A stretch of DNA of 64,000 bases from the NCBI GenBank assembly GCA_011009095.1, contig VTPC01090611.1, positions 223,498 to 287,497 of the forward strand. Direction: 5' to 3'. Origin of the DNA: Ignelater luminosus (Eukaryota > Arthropoda > Insecta > Coleoptera > Elateridae). Both the position numbers and the translations under genes were made by a program. Numbering within the stretch: position 1 is the stretch's first letter; each line of letters starts with the position of its first letter. Below, piece after piece: positions 1 to 11,400 of the stretch. Below the pieces are notes generated by a model. The model saw only the letters and a list, made by a program, of their open reading frames with translations. It was not told the DNA's origin and ran no database searches.

Positions 1-425
1 TATAATATGGTGGTGCGACCTGCTATGATGCACAAAGCGGAGATGTGGCCTGTTACGAGGACCCTAGAAAAGAAAATGGAAGTGGCTGAGATGAGGATGT
101 ATGGAGCTTGGGCCTATTGGTAGAAAGATCCAAGAGAGCAGGCTAAGATGGTTCGGGTATGTACAAAGAAGGGATGAGGACTACGTTGGGAAAAGAGTTG
201 AGAAGATGAAGGTTGGTGGCAGAAGAAGGAGAGGAAGGCCAAAGACAAGATAGAAGAACAAGGTGAATGAAGATCTTCGAAAAAAAGGATGGAGATGAGA
301 AAACGCTCTAGACAGGGAGGAGTGGTGAGAGATGTAGGAACACTTTCTAAAAACTAGACATTCGAAGAAGATTTAGTTTTTGGAATGTGACGTCAAGCCA
401 GACCTACTGAGAAAAAGGGTCTTGT
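1..425 (+). mobile_element. 3' end of a LINE (RTE-like reverse-transcriptase C-terminus)
   Basis: Shifting plus-strand frames read GAEMWPVTRTLEKKMEVAEM, RWFGYVQRRDED, and a Gly-Arg-rich GGRRRRGRPKTRW block. This order is the familiar C-terminal tail of endonuclease-type LINE polyproteins in animals. The copy has several frame changes and continues to the left beyond the window; the right end is estimated from loss of similarity near 380-425. It lies in the same gene-internal or downstream stretch as the missing dynein exons. Confidence 0.6.
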
Positions 426-989
426 TTTTAATCCCTTTCAAACGTACCTAAAATTCTTTACAAATATCTTAAACACTTTTATGCATTATAAATAATTTTC
501 GTAGCAGGTTTAAAAATTTTGTTTACCGCCTAATTCTTAGAGTATCTAACACAAAACTCTTTTATTAGAAGTTTTCAGAAAATCATTATTGTAGTTTTTC
601 TACGAACCTCGCTCTTTGCATGACTTGTATATATAAAGCTTGTAAACATTTAAAAGACTCTCTTAGTGTTTGAATCTCAGCCGAACATCAACTCACATCA
701 GTTGATCGGTTCCACAACAATTGTAACAACACAACAAACTTTAATAAATAACTTTTTCTTATTTTACTATTTATTATTATTAAACGAACTCGCATATTAT
801 TATAAAACACCAGTACCTCAGAACTTCTATAGAGAAAATAAAAGGCACTGTAAAAGAAGAAACAGAATCTTGAAAGACAATTTTACCTTTATTTAGCTAG
901 TAAGAACACCCTGGTGGTTAAATATCGTGTAATCGAGGTGGGACATCCAATATCACCACATTGGATATCTTATTGTCCACAATAATAAC

Positions 990-1190
990 AGTAACAACGC
1001 TAATATTGATATCTCCGTAACATTAATAATTCTTAATACCAATAATATCGATAATACTGGCAATATTGTTATTTATTAATAATGTCGATATTCATGAATA
1101 ATATCGACACGATATCGATAATATCGATGATGCCTATCGATAACATCGATGATATGTTATATCGATAATATCGATTATATCGAGAAATAA
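990..1190. repeat. Degenerate ATCGAT/AATAAT-rich simple repeat with four TATCGATA sites
   Basis: A stretch built from AATATCGAT-type units. The 8-bp palindrome TATCGATA occurs at 1046-1053, 1113-1120, 1135-1142 and 1160-1167. In Drosophila this octamer is the DRE core bound by DREF and overlaps the CGATA motif of BEAF-32. Whether it works here is unknown; a drifting microsatellite is the simpler reading. Confidence 0.7.
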
Positions 1191-2322
1191 TCGCAGACCT
1201 AGTCCTAACTTCTAAACAGTGGAGTTATTTGGTTCTTAGTAGCTGTAAAATTTATTAATCTAGAGGTTCGATTTGTGTCCGAGTTGAAGATTTCTCAATA
1301 AAATTGTCTTTAGAATGGGAAGAGGTTCTTGCTGTAATTAGGCCGTTCTAATTCCATTTTTCAAATTTTAAATATTGATTTTAAAATTTATTTACTATTT
1401 CCTGGACTCGGACTTTTTACTGTTTATCATTACTATTCACTGATCTGATGTTTTCTTTTAAGGAGTCTTCACTTTCTAAATATTGATCACTTTCGGATTT
1501 TCTACAAGCCACGCCAAGCTCTTTATACCTAGTTATAAGCACACGTGAAGTTTGCAACTGTGCTAAATCATCAATTGCGTATCTGCGTATAACATCTGCC
1601 TGCTGATTCGTGTAAAGTCACCTCTATCTTACATGTGTGTGCATAATCACTGTTAACAATCTTTCGTTAGTCACAAATGTGTAAAGTTAACCCAAAAGTT
1701 CGAATTTTCATTTTGTTTTGTATTTGGTACAATTGCACAATATCGGAAAAATTCCCAGCAATATATCTATGTGTACGTACAGTTATAACATACTACAAAT
1801 TATATTATTAAATCATAAAAAGAGATTGTACTTTTTTTATTAAAATTTTGAATAATTGTATATTACTTTGGGCACAATCTTGAGTTATCTTTTTACATTC
1901 TAAACCACCTAACTAATTTATAGGGTGTGCCAGAAAACTCGAAACACTTATGTTATAATTTTTGAGAGGTGTTAAAAGTTTAATTAAGAATTTCTTGGAT
2001 GTCACTGTAGGGTATCCACTATTTTGTAGTTCATGTCCTTATGGTGAGATAAGTGGAGGTATAAAAGAAAAAAATATTGAAATCGGCACCCAATCTAGTT
2101 TTCATTGGATACGTTATTTTATACAGTTCAAGTTCAACAACGCGGAATATTAAGTTGGGATTTATGGATTTTTTAGCAGACATCTTATATACTTATTTTT
2201 CCACAATCCTAAGAAAAAGCAACTGTCTGTTGAATAAAAAATTATTATCTGTACAATATTGAAATTTTGATTTTGCGATTACTCATAATTGATTTCAGAA
2301 TAACCAAAAATCACATACTTAC
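1191..2322. other. Non-coding stretch after last visible dynein exon
   Basis: No coding similarity found; searched on the minus strand for the expected AAA5 exon without success. A TAGGGTGTGCC string at about 1921-1931 resembles the end motif shared by other repeats in the window. Confidence 0.6.
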
Positions 2323-2461
2323 GTCTAAGTTCTTTAAGAAAGGTAGCCACATTTTCTGGAAAAAATCCAATCGATACTGTTTTGTAAAACATCCAACGTA
2401 TGAAATAAAAGCAGTAATCAATAATACGTCTCCAGGAAGCATCTTTCCTTGTAATGTGAAG
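2323..2461 (-). CDS. Dynein exon 28: entry to AAA5 (last exon in window)
   Basis: 139 nt. [20 protein letters not shown] then [20 protein letters not shown] and PFLKNLD before GTAAGT. Matches the DNAH9 [21 protein letters not shown] region. The next expected sequence (PIPVT-type, then AAA5) is not found between 2322 and 1, so the gene continues outside the window. Confidence 0.94.
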
Positions 2462-5400
2462 CTAAAACATTCAAATTAAACGACACAAAATTATATTATA
2501 TAATTTATTTACTTATTAACGGCTTCTGCCCATCTGACATTTTCGCTAGCTAAACCACCGACTAAACGATTTGCTAACTGAATGGTGGCATTAGTAGCAT
2601 CTGCTTCTTGCTGGCATTTCATTTTTTCAGACGTGGCTTGCTCGAAGTCGGCAGTGAGTTTTGCTAATTGTTCCTCTAAGGACTGAAAAGAAAATGTATT
2701 ACGTATTTACTGTTGATTTAGAATGTAACATATCGATATACTTACGGCAACTTTTCTCTGAATCGAGCTTAATTTTTCTTGGGCTGCTGCCAAGTCTGCA
2801 TTAGCTTGAGCTAATGCTTTACGTTTAGGTTCAACATCACAAAATACTTCGTAGAATTTTATAATGTTTATCGCCCACGCACATAAACCAGCTGCAGCTG
2901 CTGACTTAGAACGAATAAAATCAGGATCGAATTCGGGATCTTTAAGATAAGGTTCTATCGCTTTTATAATTTCAGGGTGAATATTTTCTTTATCGTAATT
3001 GATAAGAGAATCAAGAAAAGTATCCACTTTTGCCATCGTAATCTAAAAGAAAACATATTTCATTATATTATTATTAAAATTTAAAAACCTAACCTTAGCA
3101 GCTTTCCAACTGCGATCTTTTGGAATTTTTGAAGCAGGAGCTAACAATACCATTACAGCTGCTGTGACGTTAGTTACAGCCCCAGGAGGTGAACCAAAAG
3201 ATTTTAATTCTGTCAAGTTTGCCTTATTAAGAGTGTTAAGAGCTTCTTGAGCGGCAAGCAAAGCCGGTTCTGCTTTCACTAAATCTTCTTCACAATCTTT
3301 TTGTTTCTTACTAACTTCCTCAGCTATAATACCTACTTTTATTTCTTCCTCATCTGCTAATGATTTCTCAACTGATACTTTTTCAGTTTCTACTCTTACA
3401 ATCTCAATTAAAGCATCTGCAGCATCATTCTTTTCTTTGAGTACAACTTCTTGTACGGCCAATTTTACTTTCAAATCATCAACTTGCGTTGCAGTTACCC
3501 TTAGTTTATCAAGACCATTTTCTAATCTGGCAATATTCTTCTTTAATTCTTCAGATTTTAAACGTAAGAGTTTTGCATATAAACTAATTTGTTCCAAATA
3601 TGATTTTGGAGTCGTGTAATTGTATCTTCTTTCATTTTGAAGATATTGCTTTGACATTAGATTAACTGAACTATGAGTGTATGCCATGAATTTGGATACT
3701 GGATCTCTCAAGTCCTCCTAGAATTGAAACAGAATGTTTAGAAATCAGTACTAGTTTATAAAGATGTCCTTTACATAAGAAGGAAAGACAAAATATGTGG
3801 CTACGTCAACGGTGATTTGGAATATATTCCTTGTTTAGAAAAACTCACCTCTATGAAACGACAACGTTATCAAGTTATTACTAAGGTTTAGTTTACATCG
3901 CAAAGATACTGTTTTGTCAATTTTGAATATTTTAGTTTCCTTACAGTAAACCTCAAACTACTGGTAAATAAAATTCAAAAGATTAAATAGAGCTAAAGTG
4001 ATACTTCTAATCACTTTTGTGGTTCTCTTTGGTAACTGTCATTTTTATTTGAATCTCCGTGCTTGGTTAGAAACTATTAATCCGCTTTTGATCTGATCGC
4101 GATAGTTTGCATTCTATGCACCATGATTTAGCGCTTCTTTAGTGTCACACTGTAAATTTATAAATGTCACCATACCTAATTCCATTTGAGCTTGTGGGAA
4201 TTACCATTGTAGACACAACTGATTTAATTTTATCTAGTCTAGAAAATCTGATTCGATTAGATAGTGTTCCTTTCGGGAAAGTTTTTGGTTTTACTAAATG
4301 AATCACACCAACTAACTCTTTCGCTTTAGTCTTCTTGTCAGTGTTGTTCTATTTAAGTTTTGAAAAAAGTGTCAAAATACGCCTATTTTTGCCAGTTGCC
4401 TGCAAAAACTTACGAGACTGTTTCTCCGTTTAATGTTTTTACGTAACTCTGACGTCATGGTGACGGGAACGCATGTGTATTAATAGAATGATTATAATAC
4501 AGATTATTCTGGGACGACAAATCGTATAGAGATGTCTTCAAACCGACTTCTCTACGACGGCAGCTTTTTGTTTTCATTTTGAGAAATATTTCACATTTTT
4601 GGAACGAATCCACATTTGAACACCACCAATTGCTTTTTGGTTTTTCTTTTAGACAAATATTCAATATCTCAGGAACGGTTGGTTTTATCGAGGTACTTGG
4701 TACTTAGTTAGGAGTGGTAGGTAAGTGGCTTTCAAGAGACCGATCGTTTTTTATTTTTGTACCAATTATTCGAATCTCAGATTTTGATGACAGTTGCGAT
4801 ACCACTAGTCAACTCCTTATTTCTTGACCAAATATGTTCTTTCCAATTAAGTAAGTGTTTGAATAAAATAGTATTTTCTATAGAGTATTTTCTATACTTC
4901 AATCTTGTTGATTTTAGCTTCGTTTACTTCTCTTTATCATTGCCGCCTGTTGGACATTAGGAGTTTTCTGTTTGGATTACATTTAGTTTTACTTGAAACT
5001 AGTTGACTAGTTGACCGGAAAGCTCACTTCAGCAATTCAACCAACCAACCTGAAGAAAAGTCACAGTTACTAGTTCTTCAGGAAACTGGAATTAAAACGT
5101 CTTAAAACTCCATTAGGTGTGCTGTGAAGTGTTGTTCATGTAATTCAAATAAAAAGTTTAAAAAAAATTGAAAAGATCCTTATTTGTATGTTTGCGTTCA
5201 AACTTTCAAAGTTACTACACTGAAGCAAGAATAAAGTTGTAGGTTCTAGTCTATGGCTGTTCTTTCACCTAACCATTTAAATGCCGATTAAATCTATAAA
5301 TCAATTATTGGATTATGATGCAATTCCCGGTATTTGTTTAATGGTTTCATGAAACCTTGCTACCAAAAATGAAACGGAGACGTTTCCTGTTTTGGTAGTA

Positions 5401-8400
5401 CACAGTGTGTCTCACATGCTACATATCTACATCTACATCTACATACATGTACTATCTACATGTTGCTTATTGATTAGGACAGAAGACTGAGCAACATATA
5501 GAATAGGAATTGAAGAAGAGAGAAGTTTCTACGATACAGCCTCTCGAAGTATTAACCATTTCTTTCTGAGTTACCCCGTATAGCACAAAGGTTTCTTTAA
5601 TATCTCAGAAGCAATGTGAGACGAAATTCAGGCAAACGATCCGCGCAAATAAGTTCTGAGAGTTGTTGCGACTTTTTGAATACTTAACTACCAGTTTCCT
5701 TTTCAAAAATAAATTTTAAGCGAAGTTACTCTTGAAAGTTTTTCAATAACACTTAAAACGACTAAAACGCTTCAGTTAAGTACAAAAGTTTATTTAACAT
5801 AAAATTTATGTATTGCAATTGCCTTCGCATCAGGAATAGCAGCAGCAAAGAGTGATTGTGGTATGGTCAAGAGTCTAAACATGGTTTACAATTCCTTTGA
5901 GTAGGTTTGCAAGCGTTTTCAATGACGTGATAAATAGGAATATACATATAGTCAATAGAAGTGGGAAAACTTGACTCCCGGCGTCAAAGTACATAGAAGA
6001 ATGACTTGTCTATAGTGTAAATTTCAGCACTTTCTATTTTTGTTAAGAAAGCACTATAAACAAGTCTAAATTTTTTATATCTTTGTAACAATATAATGTA
6101 ACTTACAGGTAAGACCTCCAGCTCCTCCAAAAATCTTAAAGACACTGACACTAAAGCTTCTTGTGGCCATTCATGGAACCAATTAATTTGTGTACAATTT
6201 ATGATAGCTGGAAATTTCCTTCCTCTTACACGTAAAGTCGATCCAACCGGTGAAAAGCAAAGAACAACTTTTAATTGACGTCTTACACGATCTATGAAAA
6301 ACTTCCAACAATTTTCTCTTGTGTCCAATATTCCCGCACCTTTCACTTCATTTCTAACCCCACCAATTATGTTTTCAATCTCCTCTTCTGAAAACATATC
6401 TGGAACCTCTCCAGAAGCCATCATGTCGTTTGTAAGAACCAAAAACTGCTCGTTTGGCACTTGTGCATCTGTCATAAGAAACATTATTCCAACATTCTTT
6501 AAACCTGATTTTAGATACAACGAGTTTAACTCATTTCGAAGGTCTGTTACTCCATAACCTTTTTTTAGTTGAATTTGACATACTTCTAAGGATGATATAA
6601 ATGCTGCTAGTCTAGATAAAGATTGTTTTCCACTTCCTCCCACGCCTACTAATAATACGCTTCCACGTGGAGATTCTAAAATTCGACTTATTCTGAAAAT
6701 ATAGAAAATAAGTTAATTCTACAAAATAAAAATATAATTCCACAAATATTACCTGCATACATGCATCATAGCGTCTTCGAAAAGAACGAGATTCATGGCA
6801 GCCACTAAATCATTATAACTGGCCATCGCCTCGGTAAGCAATTTATTCAACTTGTTCCAGTTTTTAATTGGCATATATTTGGGTTCTCCGATCCCTTCAG
6901 CAAAATGGCAATAAATATTAGGTTTTTCAAGTACAGTAGATTCATCGATTTCCTCGAAGTTCTTTTTAAACACATCCGTTTGTAATTTACAAAACGCATC
7001 GATGTCTTTTTCTTCAGTTAATTTGTCTCCATAAACTCTCTGACTTTCGTGTAGCCACAGACGAACTAAATCCGAGGGTTGATTTAAGCAATCGCCGGTA
7101 CTAAACAGTAATCCCTGAAATTATCCCCCGATGTAGCGAAATAGGCAAAGAAAAATTTATAGTTACCTGAAAGATGTTCGATACGTCCCTTAAGTTGAAA
7201 ATGTAATGAAATTTGATCGCTGTTGGAAGGAAAATTTGAGAAACTTTGTGGTGTAAAGCCACGGTGGCAGCTACAACATTATCCGCAAGTTTAGCAATAA
7301 ATGAGGGAATTTTGTATTCGGGATTTGCGAGGTGTTGACTTAAGATAGCATGATAGATAGTTGTTAAGGAATCCGAGCCCGGAAAGCTCACGGCAAATAC
7401 ATAAAAATGCCTTTGAAGACGGGGATTTATAGTAAAACTACCAGCAGTTGGATTCATGCACGATACGTACTGACAATTGTGAATGTCTTTTAATGTTAAA
7501 CGACTGCGATCGTACCAGTGATTATAATCTAAATGTTGCCGGATCAAAGTGTGTGGTTGTACCGTCCCGTATTCGTCTACTTCCGGCATGTTCAGATCAT
7601 CGATAAAATATATTAAAGTTTTATTTCCTGGAGGCCCGTAATTTCTTCCAGCTTTTTTCTCTAAGGGTTTTTCCAGAATTTTTTGCAGCATTTCAGAAGT
7701 GGTATAAAAGTTAAATGGGATGTTGCATATTGCATAATTTTCAGATAATGCTATTAACTTTTCATTAACTAATACCGTTTTTCCTACTCCTGCGTTACCA
7801 ATAAGCATAACAGGATGACGCTTTTCCATGAGCAAGTCTAAGAAATATCTTATTCTTATAGATTCTGCAGTGTGAACCAGTATGGCCTGAAAAAAATAAT
7901 TATCAGTCATAAATTCTTAAATTAACTATATAGGTTATGTATGATTTTAACTCAAGATTAAAAAATAGAAAAGATCCCGTCAAGCCGGAAACGATGTGAA
8001 CTTGAATGTTTCGAGTTTAAAAACCTTTGTGATTCTCAACAAAAAGAAAATGTTAACAAGTTAATCCCTAATATAATTAACCAGGTTGTATTAAATCTTC
8101 AAATCATTTAGTTTCACTTAAAAAAGAATATATTTCGTTTCATAATAGAAAACAAATGTGAAACGTTTAAGTGAGTAACATTACTCTGGAACTCGTAAGT
8201 CATCAGTTTACGACTGCTGCGGAGTACGGAAATAAACCGTATCGAGTTGCATAAACCTGCAACATTTAGCATCGCCTACATACCAATAAACATTACTAGA
8301 TATGTGTCAATATGTTGCATTATATGAATTACATTTGGTTTTGAAAACGTAGCTTTTTATTGACTTGCCCTTTGAGTGAGCTTGAGTGAGGTTGCTCAGT

Positions 8401-11400
8401 AGGGTGGTAACGCATAAATTGATTAATTTATGCACATTTAGGATTTTTCGATTAAGGTGCGAATCTGTGTCCCTCTGGCTTGCCATCGGAGTTCGACAGG
8501 TATTATCATCTATCTATTTTTGATTACCAATACAGTAATTGCAGAAGATTCTAAGACTCAATTAAATTTAATGCAGAAAAAATCTCTAGTCTATTATTTT
8601 GTAATTGTTTTTTTTAAATTTACAAGTACTCTGTCACTGCATTTATTTGCCAAGTTACAACTTGCTGAAGGTTTCGATAGTTTTTCTAAAATGAACTTAT
8701 TAACTGTCTGTTAAAAATACTCTTCAGGGATCAATAAAATTCTGCACTACGTAGATAGAGCAAATTGTAACCAACGGTTAGCCTTTCAGTAATTTTTAAT
8801 CTTTTGGTTAGGTATTCCAGTAAAGAATGCTTGTGTCTACACTCTTAATAAGAGCGGAAATGCACACTGGGACGCTTTAAAAAATATGCGATGACGTTAC
8901 AAAACACCAATAACTTTTATTTTCCAAAATTCTAACTTAATTAATTTGTATATCAAGAAGACATTTCAACAAAGTTATTTTATAAACCGCAGAACACATA
9001 CAGGATCTATTAGTAAGAGTGGGTAAACTTGGTTGCTTGGGGCCGAATTATCTCCTATAAAGAATTATCAGCAAAACTTACTTTTGAGCAGACATTTAAC
9101 CAAACAGTTTAGTCTTGACTTTAAAATATGTAAACGTGTTTTGTTTCAAATCGGTCAATTCGGTAGCAGAAGCCAAGCTTGCTCATCCCTTATCTGTAAT
9201 GACTTAACATCATTTTGTCAAAAAGCTACCATATGACCTACAGTGTGTTTTGTTTTTGGTAATTGTATGATTATCAAAGTTGATTTTTCGTTCTGAGGCA
9301 AAAAACCGTTGCAGGCTTCTGCGTTTCTTAAAGCCAGAGTGTAGGGTTGTTGGTTGGATGTTGACTGACAACATACGAGATATGATCAAAATATATCCGA
9401 GTTGGTGACATAAGTCTAGAGTCGAGCGACACAGTTGGTAGTAGCTTCATACATGTTGACCTTGCATGCGCTGCGAATCACGCCAACATAACTCTTCTAG
9501 TTTGCTTACAGTAGCGTTTCGTTGTTACGTCTGCGTCGTTATTTATCGCATTTGTCATGTCCGAAAAAACTGATCAACGAATTTGTATCAGATTTTTGCG
9601 CCGATTGAGGGACGCACTACGTCGCAAAAGATCGGCATTGCATGAAAGTGGCGAGTGGCAAATCCATCATGACAATGCGCCTGCACACTCATCTCAGTTT
9701 GTGTCCGACAGTCACCATATTCGCCAGATCTCACACCCTGAGATTTTTTTATCTTCCCAAAGATAAAATTCCACTTGAAAGGACAAAGATTTCAGGATTT
9801 TTAGGAGATACAACAGAATGCGACGAGGCAGCTGTTCGCTATTTCGGAAGATGACATCAAAACTTGCTTCGTGCAGTGGAAACAGCTCTGGTCTAAGTAT
9901 GTGGCTTCGGGAGGGGACTATTTCGAAGTAGATTAAATAATATACCTATAAGTATTGTATTTTTCTTTTAATAAATCCAATTCGGATAGATTTTGATCAT
10001 ATCTCATATAAATTAGCCACAGAGAAGCGCTTTGGAACAACCAGCATCGCGCGACAGACGTTCTGCACTTGAGGTTGCTGATGTATTTTGATGAGTAGAT
10101 ATAGAATGGAGGCACGACTTAGATTGATGCGATGACTAAGATAGTGCGCGAACTTGGACTGTTAGGAGCCGTGGAAAAATGGCTTTCAAAAGAATCGTTT
10201 TCTGATTTCGCATCACAGGTTCTATCGAGGTGAGACTTGCATTATTGACAGAGGTGCGGGAGTAGTAGCTCGATTTCTAATTACCACTTTTAAGAAGAGC
10301 GAGAACGTAGCCTAAGTCGTGTTTGTATTTAGCTTTCTAAAGAAGACCTCACATCCCAGGATGTATTCGGTAAGTGGAACCTCAAGACAGCATGAATGGA
10401 AGCATACACACGACGGTAATAGTCCCGCTTTTCAAATTTCATGCGTATGAAAACTAACCGTACGATAACAATATATCAATTTTCCCAATTAAACTAAAAG
10501 TCTTTTCTGGATAAAGTATAACACTGTATACACTTGATGTGTCGTTTTGGTATATGTAATAAACATCTTGCGTTTAAATTCTTGGGGAGGTAAATATCGG
10601 TCTTTAACCTCTAGATATCACTGTTGAGGTGTTAGCTAAATTGCGATTTACATACAGAGTAATCACAGAATTCAGAATTCTGGAAACATAGCTTTACGAG
10701 TTCCCAGATAATCAAGCTTAGACTGTTAAACAGGACAGTTTTGTTTTTCTGTTCTAAATTCATTATTATCGATTTTACACCTATGGTGCCTTAATACTTT
10801 CCTACAAGAAATCTTATGGAATATCGATCGAAGTAATAAAAAAAGGAAAAGCTTCATTTAACAAATAAAAATTGATATCGTTTCCGGTTTTACAAGTTGT
10901 TCCAAAAATAAACAAATAAAGTTTGAATTATACCGAAAAACTAAATTTGAACTAAATAATCGTGTGTGGACGAGACACCCTGTATAATAAAACTACTTAA
11001 ATTTGAAAAAGCTATTACTTTTGTTTTGTTTATAGCTGGTTGATGATTTATTGCCAAAGATATAAAACTATCTGAAATATAAAACAGTGTTCTGCAGAAT
11101 TGAAATATTGATTTTGACGGTAATCCTTCTTATATGTATCTTACCTGTAGAGGCATGTCTGGATCCAATTCAAACCGACTTAGTTTTTCAGTCCATGAAA
11201 GGAACTGTTTTGTTTCCGTGTCAATGTAGTAATCGAAAACTGTACCTCCAGCAGGAAATTTAACGTTTTTAAATTCGTTGACCCACCATTTTGTAAATTC
11301 TACTCTGTAATCTGTGGTCTGAAAAATTATTTAAGTGATCTACGATGTATGTACTACTCTACCAACTAGTATGATTTAATGTGTAGTTTCTACGTGCGGT

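Larger units (their letters stand above)
7887..11144 (-). other. Dynein intron 21 (3.3 kb)
   Basis: Holds the deleted mariner (9374-10008) and, at 10975-10987, an ACACCCTGTATAA string of the kind that ends small repeats elsewhere in the window. About 10150-10260 resembles the ATATCTC/GGCTTTCAA repeat monomer. No coding sequence recognised; the 85-aa plus-strand frame at 8457 shows no similarity I know. Confidence 0.55.

Noticed and set aside
1962-2262. Open frames considered as the next dynein exon (AAA5) after 2323.
   Set aside because: They are on the plus strand; the minus-strand reading has no PIPVT or AAA5 similarity and no suitable acceptor.
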